From NCBI GenBank assembly GCA_963847665.1, contig CAWKAO010000003.1:620001-684000 (forward strand): DNA of 64,000 nucleotides, in the 5' to 3' direction. Numbering within the stretch: position 1 is the stretch's first letter; every line of letters begins with the position of its first letter. Of the stretch, positions 53,974 to 63,661 are shown piece after piece. A program made the position numbers and the translations under genes. The notes beneath the pieces are model-generated. The model saw only the letters and a program-made list of their open reading frames with translations. It ran no database searches and was not told where the DNA came from. The stretch comes from CAWKAO01 sp963847665 (lineage in GTDB: Bacteria > Actinomycetota > Humimicrobiia > Humimicrobiales > Humimicrobiaceae).

Positions 53974-54720
53974 ATGAAAATAAATGAAGATATCTTTCTT
54001 ATAGGAAGCGGGCAGTTTGCAGTATCATCATCACTTGATTGTCATATTTATCTGATCAGGGATGGAAGAGAAAATATCATAATAGATACTGGCGCAGGAA
54101 AGTTTGAAAAAGATGTAGATGTGATCATTAAAAATATTGAGGATCTTGGCATCAGCACAACCGAAAAATTCAACCTGTTGTTGACACATGGTCATTCTGA
54201 TCATTCAGGCGGCGGCAGCTTTTTTAAAGAAAAGCTTAATTGTAAGATCTTTGCAAATTCGACAACAGCCGGATTTGTAGGCAGGGGCAACGAGAGTGAA
54301 CTTGGTCTTGATTATGCAAAAAGAAACGGCTTTTATGGAGATGATTACATATTCCATACATATAAAGTTGATAATATTTTAAAAGATGGTCAGTCCTTAA
54401 AAATAGGGAATATAAATATCAGATGTATCCTTACTCCCGGTCACAGTACGGATTCGATGTGTTACCTTATAGAGAAAAATAATATAAGGATGCTTTTTAC
54501 GGGAGATGTGGTAAATCATGGCGGCAAATTCATTCTTCTAAACTGCTTTGGATTTGATCTCAAAGATTACAGGGAGAATATAATTAAACTAAAAGACCTT
54601 GAAATAGACATGCTATTCCCGGGTCATGGAGTCTTCACATTAAGCGGTGGACAGAGTCATATAGACATACTCATAGACGCTTTTGATAAACTTATTATAA
54701 ACAGCAGCCTGATAATATAA
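53974..54720 (+). CDS. MBL-fold metallo-hydrolase
   Basis: A 248-residue metallo-beta-lactamase-fold hydrolase. The metal motif THGHSDHSGG is near 70-79. Later ligands are the histidine in LTPGHSTDS, the aspartate in FTGDVVN and the histidine in LFPGHGVF. The pattern is that of glyoxalase-II-like and general thioesterase or lactonase members. GGGGGAG precedes the ATG. It follows the E1/lipoyl genes and may hydrolyse a related thioester, which is inference only. Confidence 0.88.
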   Translation: MKINEDIFLIGSGQFAVSSSLDCHIYLIRDGRENIIIDTGAGKFEKDVDVIIKNIEDLGISTTEKFNLLLTHGHSDHSGGGSFFKEKLNCKIFANSTTAGFVGRGNESELGLDYAKRNGFYGDDYIFHTYKVDNILKDGQSLKIGNINIRCILTPGHSTDSMCYLIEKNNIRMLFTGDVVNHGGKFILLNCFGFDLKDYRENIIKLKDLEIDMLFPGHGVFTLSGGQSHIDILIDAFDKLIINSSLII

Positions 54721-54723
54721 TAA

Positions 54724-54800
54724 TGGTGGGCGATATTGGATTCGAACCAATGACCTCTGCGATGTCGACGCAGCGCTCTAACCAGCTGAGCTAACCGCCC
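54724..54800 (-). tRNA. tRNA-Val (anticodon GAC), CCA encoded
   Basis: Read on the minus strand, a full 77-base cloverleaf: acceptor GGGCGGT/ATCGCCC with one G-T pair, D stem GCTC/GAGC, anticodon stem CTGCG/CGCAG, T stem ATTGG/CCAAT with loop TTCGAAT, discriminator A and encoded CCA. The anticodon loop is TCGACAT, giving anticodon GAC. Position 33, nearly always U, is C here. The rest of the body resembles bacterial tRNA-Val(GAC). Confidence 0.93.
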
Positions 54801-54896
54801 ACTATTCAAACATAATAAAAGAACTTCATATTTTGGCTGTTATTAATAATAAAAAAACCAACCAGGATAAATATATTACCAGAATTGTCTTATAAT

Positions 54897-55676
54897 TCAA
54901 AGGACCGAACCCTCTTCTGTTATCTCTTTTCCTGCAAGATAACCGCCGTCGACGATAAGCATCTGGCCGGTAATATATGTCGCAAGGTCTGAGCATAAAA
55001 AAGCAGTGCTTTTTGCTATCTCTTCAGGTCTTGCCCATCTGCCAAGAGGTATATAAGACTCACTTTTTTTCCTCTCTCTGCTTTTTATATGCTCATTTAT
55101 TTCAGAATCACACACGCCAGGTACAATGGCATTCACAAGTATTTTGTACTTTGCAAGGTCAATTGCAGCATTTTTTGTAAAAGTATTAATGGCCCCCTTT
55201 GTTGCAGCGTAGGCGCTGCAATTAAGTTTTCCGGTAATTCCTATTATCGATGATACATTTATTATCCTGCCTCCCTGGCCATTTTTTATCATTTCCTTAG
55301 ATGCAAGTTTTGTCCCATAGAAGATGCTGTTTAGATTGACATCAAAGATCCTCCTCCATCCTTCCGGTTCTATATCAGGTAAAGACCCGCCGGCAAATAT
55401 ACCTGCATTATTTATCATGAAATCTATCTTTTTAAATCTACTGACAGCTGCAGCTATAAGATCAGACATCTGGTCATAACTTGTCACGTCAGTTTTCTTA
55501 TAAAGGCAATATTTTGTTATCTTTTCAAGCTCTTTAATCGTCCTGTCTCCAATTGCCTCATCCCTTGCCGCAATAACGACCTTAGCTCCATATTTTGCCA
55601 GTTCCATTGCCATAGCTTTTCCAAGTCCCCGGGTTCCACCAGTTATGACTGCAACTTTTCCTTCTATACCAAGCAT
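54897..55676 (-). CDS. short-chain dehydrogenase/reductase
   Basis: A 259-residue classical SDR. The cofactor motif TGGTRGLGKAMA is near 13-24, NNAGIFAGG near 88, the catalytic serine lies in INVSSIIGIT and the Tyr-Lys pair in YAATKGA near 153-159. It has the C-terminal ITGQMLIVDGGY typical of the family. It is an oxidoreductase for an alcohol or keto group, possibly a sugar such as gluconate or a keto-deoxy sugar. It is divergent from xylulokinase, with which it may share control. Confidence 0.9.
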   Translation of the reverse strand: MLGIEGKVAVITGGTRGLGKAMAMELAKYGAKVVIAARDEAIGDRTIKELEKITKYCLYKKTDVTSYDQMSDLIAAAVSRFKKIDFMINNAGIFAGGSLPDIEPEGWRRIFDVNLNSIFYGTKLASKEMIKNGQGGRIINVSSIIGITGKLNCSAYAATKGAINTFTKNAAIDLAKYKILVNAIVPGVCDSEINEHIKSRERKKSESYIPLGRWARPEEIAKSTAFLCSDLATYITGQMLIVDGGYLAGKEITEEGSVL

Positions 55677-55816
55677 AAAGACCTCACAAATTTCATTTTT
55701 AGTTTTTTCTAAATCTTTTATTAAGTTATAATGTTGGATAACAGAAAATACCAGTTTTAACTATATTTTAATCAATTAAAAATTATTTAAAAGCTTAGGA
55801 CTATTGGAGGGACAAG

Positions 55817-57343
55817 ATGGCATATTTGATAGGTATGGATATAGGTACAAGCTCCACGAGGGCAATAATAATCGATGAAAATGGCACTCTTATAGCTTCT
55901 GCCACAAGTGATTATCCACTGATAACTCCAAAACCTGGATGGGCTGAACAGAATCCTGATGACTGGTGGAATGCATCTGTAAATGTCATAAAAAAAGTAA
56001 TAGAAGTCTCGGGAATAAATGCAAAGGATATTGCTGCCATAGGGCCATCCGGTCAGATGCATGGAAGTGTTTTTCTTGACAGGGAGGGCAATGTGCTGCG
56101 GCCTGCACTTCTATGGTGTGACCAGAGGACCCAGAAACAATGCGATGAGATCTATGAGATATTTGGATATGAAGGATTTATAAAGCTTTCATATAATAAA
56201 GCTTTAACAGGTTTTACTGCTCCGAAGATATTGTGGTTGAGAGAAAATGAACCGGAAAACTATAAAAAAATATACAAGATACTCCTTCCAAAGGATTATA
56301 TAAGATTCAAGCTGTCGGGTGTATATGCAACAGAGGTGTCTGATGGTTCAGGCACTATTCTGATGGATATAGCAAAAAGGACATGGTCCGAAGAAATACT
56401 TAAAGGCCTGAAAATAGACAGGTCCCTTCTACCGGATCTTTACGAGTCTCCCGAGATAACATCAAAAGTCAGTGCGGAAGCGGCAAGATTAACAGGCCTT
56501 GTCGAAGGAACACCAATAGTCGGTGGGGCAGGAGACCAGGCAGGAGGGGCTGTCGGTTCAGGAATTGTAATACCAGGACTTATTTCTGATTATGTCGGTA
56601 CTTCAGGTGTAGTGTTTTCATATAGTGAAAAACCGGTTTATGATACCCAGGGCAGGCTGCATTCTTTCTGTCATGCCGTACCCGGTAAATGGCACCTGAT
56701 GGGTGTTACGCTTTCAGCCGCAGGTTCCCTCAAATGGTATGATGATAATTTTGGTCCAAGCAACAGGATAAAAGAGAAGTATCCTGATAAAAAAAGTTAT
56801 AAGCTTCTGGATCTCCAGGCTGAAAACATCGCTGCCGGTGCAGAAGGTCTTATTTTCCTGCCATATCTATCTGGAGAGAGGACGCCATATGCTGATCCCA
56901 ATGCAAGAGGAGTGTTTTTTGGCCTGTCATACCTGCATGGACAGGATCATTTTGTAAGGTCGATACTTGAAGGAGTATCATTCAGCCAGTTTGACTGCCT
57001 CTCCCTGATGAAAGAGGTGGGGGTAACTTCTGACAAGGTCGTTCTTTTTGGAGGAGGAGCAAGAAGCAGACTCTGGAAGCAGATCATTGCAGATATATTC
57101 GATACAAGGATAGTGACCCTGAATGTAGAGGAAGGCCCGTCTTATGGCGGTGCTATTCTTGCCGGTGTGGGATGCGGGATCTATAAAAGCGTCCAGGAAG
57201 CAGCAGGAAAAGTCATAAAAGAGGTCGAGGAAATAATGCCGCGACAGGAAAATACCGAAACCTATAAGAAGATATATAATATTTACAGAGCACTCTACAG
57301 GGACCTGAAAAATAATTTTGCAGAACTTGCTGCCATATCATGA
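55817..57343 (+). CDS. xylB: xylulokinase (FGGY family)
   Basis: A 508-residue FGGY sugar kinase. The N-terminal phosphate motif is GMDIGTSSTRAIIIDENG; QMHGSVFLD and LLWCDQRTQ near 98-106 match the xylulose-binding region of XylB. The C-terminal FGGGARSRLWKQIIADIF carries the family signature. It phosphorylates D-xylulose to feed the pentose phosphate pathway. A TGGAGGG site precedes the ATG, and a TATAAT lies near 55726. No xylose isomerase gene is adjacent, though the TIM-barrel isomerases elsewhere are distant relatives. Confidence 0.9.
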   Translation: MAYLIGMDIGTSSTRAIIIDENGTLIASATSDYPLITPKPGWAEQNPDDWWNASVNVIKKVIEVSGINAKDIAAIGPSGQMHGSVFLDREGNVLRPALLWCDQRTQKQCDEIYEIFGYEGFIKLSYNKALTGFTAPKILWLRENEPENYKKIYKILLPKDYIRFKLSGVYATEVSDGSGTILMDIAKRTWSEEILKGLKIDRSLLPDLYESPEITSKVSAEAARLTGLVEGTPIVGGAGDQAGGAVGSGIVIPGLISDYVGTSGVVFSYSEKPVYDTQGRLHSFCHAVPGKWHLMGVTLSAAGSLKWYDDNFGPSNRIKEKYPDKKSYKLLDLQAENIAAGAEGLIFLPYLSGERTPYADPNARGVFFGLSYLHGQDHFVRSILEGVSFSQFDCLSLMKEVGVTSDKVVLFGGGARSRLWKQIIADIFDTRIVTLNVEEGPSYGGAILAGVGCGIYKSVQEAAGKVIKEVEEIMPRQENTETYKKIYNIYRALYRDLKNNFAELAAIS

Positions 57344-57428
57344 ACATTTAAAAAAGTGATGAGCATCATTAAAAAATAACTAAATATCAAATAATATTTT
57401 TATTTGTATTACCCTGAAAGGATGAGTT

Positions 57429-58665
57429 ATGAGAAAAAATAAAAATGAGAATCCCAGAATTGAAGTAGAAAAGATCCTGTCTGATAATGTCTTAAAACTT
57501 GAGGAAAGCCCCACTTTTGCGCTTGAAAAAAAGGTAGATGAGATCGATGCAAAGCTAAAGCAAAAAGGCGATTATGTTGTAAGGTTTGGTATAGGCCAGC
57601 CGGATTTTAATACTCCTGATAATATTAAAGAAGCTGCAAAAAAGGCGATCGATGAAAATAAGACAAAATACACAGCATCTACTGGCATCAGGGAACTTAA
57701 AATAGCAATTACAGAAAAACTTAAAAGGGATAACGGCCTTGATTATGGTATTGAAAATATTTTTGTAGGAAATGGCGGCAAGCAGGTCCTTGATGCGATA
57801 ATGCGGGCTTTTATAAATCCCGGGGATGTCGTTCTTGTACCAAGACCTTACTGGGTAAGCTATACACAGCAGGTGATCCTATCAGCGGGAATTCCTGCTG
57901 AAGTCGATTTTAATTCCTCTTTAAAGATCGATATCGGCCACCTGAAAGATCTGGTAAGACAATACAGTGGGAGGATCAAGCTGCTTATTTTAAACAGTCC
58001 CAATAATCCTACAGGTGCTGTCTATAATAAAGATGAGATGGAAGCTGTTGCAGAGATATGCCTCGCCAACAATATTTTTATTATCTCGGACGAGGTATAT
58101 GAAAAATTTATCTTTGGTGATTCAAAACACATAAGTACTGCAAGCCTTGGAAGTGATATAAAAAGGATCACGCTTACGGTAAATGCTGTTTCAAAGACAT
58201 ACGCGATGACAGGCTGGAGGATCGGTTATATAGCGGCAGACAGTCCCATCATTGCCCAGATGACAAAGATCCAGGACCAGTCCACATCAAATCCATCGAC
58301 CCCTGCACAGTGGGCAGCAGTGGAAGCTATCACAGGGGACCAGGGCTCTGTTGAGGTCATGAGACAGGAATATGAAAAAAGAAGGGACTATATATATAAG
58401 AGGTTAAACAATATAAAGGGTATGAAATGCGGCCTGCCTGAAGGGGCATTTTATGCATTTCCTGATGTGTCGAACTTCTATGGAAAGGATATAAAAAATT
58501 CATTTGATTTTTCTGCAAAACTGCTGGAAGAAGCTTATGTCGCTGTTGTCCCTGGCGGTGCCTTTGGTGACGACAGGTCTGTAAGGATAAGTTATGCGAC
58601 ATCACTCGATAAAGATAAAAGAGGGTATGGACAGGATAGAGAGATTCTGTGACTCAATAATATAA
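57429..58665 (+). CDS. class I aspartate-type aminotransferase, frameshifted at the C terminus
   Basis: A PLP enzyme of the AspC/PatA subgroup. It shows GIGQPDFNTP near 55, NSPNNPTGAVY near 190, and the PLP lysine in NAVSKTYAMTGWRIGY near 258. As read, the frame stops at 58652 with an atypical end. Removing one G near 58612 restores SLDKIKEGMDRIERFC, the normal family ending, and moves the stop to 58665. The lesion affects only the last 15 residues and may be a sequencing error. It has an extra N-terminal 30 residues relative to the core family. Confidence 0.87.
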
Positions 58666-58681
58666 AAATAAAAGGATGTTG

Positions 58682-60009
58682 ATGAAAAAATCAGTTTTTT
58701 TGAACTTCATCTTGATGGTTGCCCTTTTATTTTCTTTTTTTAATTTAACTGCCTGCAGTGTCAGATCTGGATCAGAAATAGGCCTGAGAGCTGACAGCCC
58801 TTCTATCGTGTGAAAAGTACCAGTATTGATATCCTTACCCAGAACACTATGTTAATACCATTTGGTTTTGTTGCACCCTCTTTTAAGGGAGAGGTCAGAG
58901 CTTATCGCGGATCTGCTGCCATCTTCTGATTTTGATATTATCGGCCTGCAGGAGGTCTTCTGGGATAGGGCACAGACAGACATAATAAGATCATGGTATG
59001 GATCATTGGAACTGTCAGATAAAAATATATATAGAATGAATCTTTTAGCTCGGATGAATATCTCTAGACAGGTCCACTGAAATAAAAAATGCTGAAGACG
59101 TTAGCGAACTTTCTGCCAAAGACAATCCATGGGGGATAGAGGTCCTGGATGTCCGGCCTTCAGGAAATAAAGAAGCCGCAAGGATAACTTTTGGACCTTA
59201 TCATGTACTCGGACCTGATACTGGAAGTATTAATTTTTTAAAGCAGGATGGCGGGCTGCTCATCCTCTCCAGATATCCGATCATAGCTGCAAGCGCGTTC
59301 AGTTTTTCAGAACTTAGCGGTTCCGACAGGCTCTCAAATAAAGGTGTGGTCTATGCAAGGATAAAGATAGGGGACGAGCCCGGACGATTATATACATTTT
59401 TTTAATACACACCTGCAGTCCCACAGTTATCCAGAAACACGGTTTAATAATCTGAAAGAACTTTTTGAATTTGCCGGTAATATAATCTCAGGTGACCTGA
59501 AATATAATAAACATATAAACCCGGTTATAATGGTCGGCGACTTTAATGTTAAAGCGGACATGCCAGATGGGTGGGTAAAAAAAGCAGGGATCATTTCGGC
59601 TGGAGACGATTTCAGCCTGCCTGATGATTATGATGGATCTTTAAACAAGTCTGAAGATTTTGCCACATTTATGCAGATGTTTTCCGACTTTTCGGGATCC
59701 ATAGAGACATATACAGAAACTGGTTCTTTCAATATGAAGGACCTGTGGGGCGAGCTTTTGCCTGAAGAACCGGGTTTTACCTGGATCGGTAAGGACTGGA
59801 AAGTAAAGGCATCCAACTCTTATGGGACAGACGGCAATACAGTAGCAACAGAGAAAGGTCCACCGGAAAGAATAGATTACATTTTTTATTTTGATGGTGC
59901 CGGCAATTTTAAAATATCACCCCAGTCGGCCTCCCTTTTTCCTCAAAATGAATCAGGTCTGCAGATATCTGATCATCTGGGCCTGCAGGCAAGCTTCAAG
60001 ATTGATTGA
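58682..60009 (+). pseudogene. endonuclease/exonuclease/phosphatase-family lipoprotein, multiply frameshifted
   Basis: Pieces in all three frames form one protein of about 440 residues. A lipoprotein signal (58682 on, ending NLTAC) is followed by LTQNTMLIPFGFVAPSF, then RSELIADLLPSSDFDIIGLQEVFW (58890-58965), TEIKNAEDVSEL and GGLLILSRYP, THLQSHSY, and finally GDFNVKADMP and ISDHLGLQASF (59530-60009). LQEVF, GDFN and SDHLG are the metal and catalytic motifs of DNase I-like phosphodiesterases and sphingomyelinases. Four phase changes are needed: one missing base near 58810 and extra bases near 58886, 59070 and in the T7 run at 59397-59403. Either a true pseudogene or an error-rich patch. Confidence 0.8.
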
Positions 60010-60075
60010 TCAATATCGAATTTCTCCCTGTCTTTTTCAAGAACTTTTTAAATCGAGTAAAGCTATGTAACTATA

Positions 60076-60092
60076 TTTCACTTTAAGTGAAA
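60076..60092. promoter_or_regulatory. inverted repeat upstream of the chaperone operon
   Basis: TTTCACTT and AAGTGAAA around one central T, 41 bases before the -35 box of the putative hspR promoter. It could be a heat-shock regulator site or part of the end of the upstream unit. It does not match the known HspR (HAIR) consensus CTTGAGT-N7-ACTCAAG. Confidence 0.35.
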
Positions 60093-60132
60093 AATATTTT
60101 TATATTTATATTAAAAAAACTTTGAAAAATAC

Positions 60133-60160
60133 TTGACAATCAATTTCATATGAATTAAAC
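60133..60160 (+). promoter_or_regulatory. candidate promoter of the hspR-dnaK operon with palindrome
   Basis: A consensus -35 TTGACA (60133-60138) is followed after 16 bases by a weak -10 TTAAAC (60155-60160). The spacer contains a perfect ten-base palindrome TTCATATGAA (60145-60154), a position where MerR-family regulators often bind. It is 32 bases from the TTG start of the regulator gene, so autoregulation is plausible. Confidence 0.45.
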
Positions 60161-60191
60161 TTTTTAACAAGATAAAGGTTGGTGATAAGTA

Positions 60192-60506
60192 TTGTTTAAC
60201 AATACTGATAAAAGCTATCCTATAGAGCTGGTCGCAGAATTCTTAGGGATAAATAGCAGGACATTATATTATTACGAAAGATTCAAACTGGTCGTACCTA
60301 TGAGGAGAGGCCGTAAAAGGTATTACTCCAAACTGGATATAAACTGGCTTGAATATGTCCGTGAGCTTATGTATGAACAGGGGATGAATTTACGCTCTAT
60401 TATCATACTGATAAGAAGGCGTGATGATGTGATATTGCAGATGTGCCCGGATGATGTTGTGGATTGTTTTAAGAACTATCTTGCACGTCTTGAAGACCAG
60501 TTTTAA
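60192..60506 (+). CDS. MerR-family regulator, HspR-like
   Basis: A 104-residue protein with a MerR helix-turn-helix (about 9-75): YPIELVAEFLGINSRTLYYYERF, then RRGRKRYYSKLDINWLEYVREL and a short C-terminal helix. Size and placement match HspR, the heat-shock repressor of Actinomycetota and some other phyla, which binds DNA with DnaK as co-repressor. The start is TTG after AAAGGTTGG. It is the first gene of the dnaK operon, whereas actinobacterial hspR usually follows dnaJ. It lacks the long ligand-binding part of classical MerR proteins. Confidence 0.8.
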   Translation: MFNNTDKSYPIELVAEFLGINSRTLYYYERFKLVVPMRRGRKRYYSKLDINWLEYVRELMYEQGMNLRSIIILIRRRDDVILQMCPDDVVDCFKNYLARLEDQF

Positions 60507-60563
60507 TACAAATAAGATAAATGAGTGAAAGAAAAATTATAATCAAGAAAGGAAAGATTTGAA

Positions 60564-62516
60564 ATGGGAAAAGCAGTAGGAATTGACCTGGGAACAACAA
60601 ACTCCTGTATTGCAGTGATGGAGGGAGGAAAACCTGTAGTCATCACTAATACAGAAGGTGGAAGGACTACGCCTTCAGTTGTGGCCCTGACAAAAAAAGG
60701 AGAGAGGCTTGTGGGACAGCTTGCAAAAAGGCAGGCAGCATTAAACCCTGAAAATACAGTCTACTCCATAAAAAGGTTTATCGGCAGAAAGTACAGTGAG
60801 GTGGAAAGTGAAAGAAAAATAGTATCTTACGAGGTACTTGACGGCAAGAACGGTCTTGCTGAGGTAAAGATGGCTGATAAAAATTATACACCTGAGGAAG
60901 TATCGGCAATGATCCTGCAGAAATTAAAAGCTGATGCAGAATCATATCTCGGTACAGAGGTAACCGATGCTGTCATAACTGTACCTGCATATTTCAATGA
61001 TGCACAGAGGCAGGCAACAAAAAATGCAGGCAAGATCGCTGGACTTAATGTTCTGCGTATTATAAATGAACCGACAGCGGCTTCTCTTGCTTATGGACTT
61101 GATAAAAAGAAAGAAGAAAAGATACTGGTATTTGACCTCGGTGGAGGTACTTTTGACGTTTCGGTCCTTGAAGTAGGAGAAGGTGTGTTTGAGGTAAAGT
61201 CCAGCCATGGGGACATGCACCTTGGTGGTGATGACTATGATAACAGGATAATGAATTTTGTCGCTGATGAATTTAAAAAAGAACAGGGTATCGACCTTCG
61301 AAGCGATAGACAGGCCCTTCAGAGACTTATAGAAGCTTCTGAAAAAGCAAAAATAGAGCTTTCAAGCGTGACTGAGACAAATATCAGTCTGCCATTTATA
61401 ACGGCTGATGCAAACGGACCAAAGCATCTTGAGATCAAATTGACCCGTTCAAAATTTGAGCAGTTGACAGCAGATCTTACTGACAGGTGCAAAGGACCTA
61501 TGGAAAAAGCACTGAAAGATTCAGGATATAAGGTATCAGAGCTTGACGAAGTCATACTGGTCGGTGGTGCAACAAGAATGCCTGTCATCCAGGAATTGGT
61601 AAAAAGTATTACAGGTAAAGAGCCAAACAAGAGTGTCAACCCTGATGAAGTCGTAGCAGTCGGCGCAGGTATTCAGGCTGGTGTATTGATGGGCGACGTA
61701 AAAGATGTAGTGCTTCTTGATGTCACACCACTTTCACTTGGTATAGAGACCCTTGGCGGTGTTATGACTAGGTTGATCGAAAGAAATACGACCATACCTA
61801 CAAAGAAAAGTGAGATATTTACAACTGCTGCAGACAGCCAGACAAGTGTGGATATACATGCGCTACAGGGCGAGCGTGATATGGCAACAGATAACAAGAC
61901 TATTGGACGGTTCAGGCTGGATGGTATCCCACCAGCACCGAGAGGAATACCGCAGATCGAGGTCACTTTTGACATAGATGCTAACGGTATAGTAAATGTC
62001 AGTGCCAAGGACATGGCAACAGGTAAGGAGCAGAAGATTACGATTACTGCTACCTCACACCTGACAGATTCTGAAATAGAAAAAATGGTCAACGAAGCAA
62101 AAGCTAATGCAGATGCAGATAAGAAAAAGAGAGATATTGCAGAAGCACATAATAAGGCTGATAACCTGGCATACTCTGCTGAAAAATTATTGAAGGACCT
62201 TGGTGATAAAGCACCTGCAGACCTGAAGACAAAAATTGAGGACCAGATAAAAGTTGTCAGGAAGACCATGGAAACTAATGATCCTGAAGCCATCAATAAG
62301 GAAGTCGAGACGCTGCAAAACCTGCAGAATGAACTTTCTCAGAAGATGTATGCCCAGAGCGGCGCGCAGGCGGGCCAGGGTGCAGGACCTGGAGGCCAGG
62401 AACAGGGTCAACAGGCAGGACCAGACGCAGGTAGCGGCTCAGGCAGTGGACATGGAAATGGTGTCGATAATGAGGAGGTCATCGATGCAGAGTTTGAAGC
62501 AAAAGACGAAAAATAA
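60564..62516 (+). CDS. dnaK: molecular chaperone DnaK (Hsp70)
   Basis: A full-length 650-residue Hsp70. The ATPase domain begins GIDLGTTNSC and contains VPAYFNDAQRQATK and DLGGGTFDVSVLEVGEG; the linker DVVLLDVTPLSLG precedes the substrate-binding domain. The C terminus is a glycine- and glutamine-rich spacer (about 600-635) ending NEEVIDAEFEAKDEK, close to the usual EEVxDADYE tail. A GAAAGG site precedes the ATG. It is co-transcribed with the HspR-like gene 57 bases upstream. No grpE lies between it and dnaJ. Confidence 0.97.
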   Translation: MGKAVGIDLGTTNSCIAVMEGGKPVVITNTEGGRTTPSVVALTKKGERLVGQLAKRQAALNPENTVYSIKRFIGRKYSEVESERKIVSYEVLDGKNGLAEVKMADKNYTPEEVSAMILQKLKADAESYLGTEVTDAVITVPAYFNDAQRQATKNAGKIAGLNVLRIINEPTAASLAYGLDKKKEEKILVFDLGGGTFDVSVLEVGEGVFEVKSSHGDMHLGGDDYDNRIMNFVADEFKKEQGIDLRSDRQALQRLIEASEKAKIELSSVTETNISLPFITADANGPKHLEIKLTRSKFEQLTADLTDRCKGPMEKALKDSGYKVSELDEVILVGGATRMPVIQELVKSITGKEPNKSVNPDEVVAVGAGIQAGVLMGDVKDVVLLDVTPLSLGIETLGGVMTRLIERNTTIPTKKSEIFTTAADSQTSVDIHALQGERDMATDNKTIGRFRLDGIPPAPRGIPQIEVTFDIDANGIVNVSAKDMATGKEQKITITATSHLTDSEIEKMVNEAKANADADKKKRDIAEAHNKADNLAYSAEKLLKDLGDKAPADLKTKIEDQIKVVRKTMETNDPEAINKEVETLQNLQNELSQKMYAQSGAQAGQGAGPGGQEQGQQAGPDAGSGSGSGHGNGVDNEEVIDAEFEAKDEK

Positions 62517-62570
62517 ATCTGCAAAGTAAATAATGATCTGCTCTTTTAAACAATAAAGAACAAATAAGAA

Positions 62571-62604
62571 TCTGCCCATAGCCTGTTTACAAGCTATGGG
62601 CAGA
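62571..62604 (+). terminator. hairpin between dnaK and dnaJ
   Basis: Perfect 12-base arms TCTGCCCATAGC (62571-62582) and GCTATGGGCAGA (62593-62604) with a 10-base loop, followed by ATTATATT rather than a full T-run. It could attenuate read-through from dnaK to dnaJ or mark an mRNA processing site, giving more DnaK than DnaJ. Confidence 0.6.
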
Positions 62605-62635
62605 ATTATATTAAAAATAAAAACAGGTGAAATGC

Positions 62636-63661
62636 ATGGAATATAAGGATTACTACAAAATATTAGGAGTAACTAAGACTGCTTCACAGGATGATATAAA
62701 AAAGGCCTACAGGAAACTTGCAAGGCAGTATCATCCTGATGCCAATCCGGGTAATAAAGAAGCTGAAGAAAAATTTAAGACCATTGGTGAGGCCTATGAA
62801 GTATTGAAGGACCCTGAGAAAAGATCAAGGTATGACCAGCTTGGTTCAAACTGGAAGCAATATTCCCGGGCAGGTCAGGGTCAGGGCCAGCAGAGCTATA
62901 CATATGATTTTAGCGGAAGCGGATTTAACTTTGGTGATGTCGGCGGCGGATTTTCTGATTTTTTTGAGATGTTCTTTGGCAGTGGTTCTGACGAAAGATT
63001 TTCCAGCATTTTCGGAAACAGGGGAGGTTCAAGCAGCAGAAGTGCTGGTTCCCAATCTGGCGGCAGCAAGGGCAGCCAGCAAAGCGGAGGATTCTGGGGA
63101 GCAGGAACAGCACAGAAAGGCCAGGATTTTCAGCATGACCTGACCATTACTTTGAGGGAAGCATATTCCGGTACCCAGAGAGCCTTGAGCTTTCAAAAAG
63201 GCGGTAAAGTAAGGACTGTGAACGTAAAGATCCCAAAAGGGATAAAAGAGGGAGGCAAGGTAAGAGTAAAAGGTGAAGGTGGACAGGGAACAAGAGGCAG
63301 TGAAAGCGGTGACCTGTACCTGAAGGTCAGTATTACACCCCATAACTTCTTTACAGTCAAGGGCAGCGACCTTTATTGCGAACTGCCTGCCAGCATCGGC
63401 GAAGCGCTTTTTGGAGCAAAAATAGATGTGCCTACTTTTGATGGTGATGTATCAATGACTCTTCCCGCCGGCACACAGAGCGGCAAGACATTACGGTTGA
63501 AGGGAAAAGGAATGCCAAGTCTAAAAGGAGATGGCTCTGGGGATCTATACGTCAAGATAAAAATAGTCATCCCGGAAAAACTGACAGGGGAACAAAAAAA
63601 ATACCTGGAGCAGTTTGCAAAATCTTACAGTGAAAACCCGAGGCAGGGGGTAAAGTTATGA
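62636..63661 (+). CDS. DnaJ/CbpA-type Hsp40 co-chaperone without zinc finger
   Basis: About 341 residues from the ATG at 62636, which has AGGTGA just upstream; a GTG at 62627 is less well placed. J domain with the HPD triplet in RQYHPDANPG (near 31-33), then a glycine/phenylalanine/serine-rich stretch (80-165), then the two C-terminal beta domains (KIPKGIKEGGKVRVKGEG and ASIGEALFGAKIDVPT). The four CxxCxGxG repeats of type I DnaJ are absent, so it is the CbpA/type II form. It delivers substrates to DnaK. Its stop overlaps the clpB start. Confidence 0.93.
   Translation: MEYKDYYKILGVTKTASQDDIKKAYRKLARQYHPDANPGNKEAEEKFKTIGEAYEVLKDPEKRSRYDQLGSNWKQYSRAGQGQGQQSYTYDFSGSGFNFGDVGGGFSDFFEMFFGSGSDERFSSIFGNRGGSSSRSAGSQSGGSKGSQQSGGFWGAGTAQKGQDFQHDLTITLREAYSGTQRALSFQKGGKVRTVNVKIPKGIKEGGKVRVKGEGGQGTRGSESGDLYLKVSITPHNFFTVKGSDLYCELPASIGEALFGAKIDVPTFDGDVSMTLPAGTQSGKTLRLKGKGMPSLKGDGSGDLYVKIKIVIPEKLTGEQKKYLEQFAKSYSENPRQGVKL

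Noticed and set aside
62254..62529. 91-codon open frame at the end of dnaK
   Set aside because: It is an out-of-phase shadow of the dnaK glycine/glutamine-rich tail.
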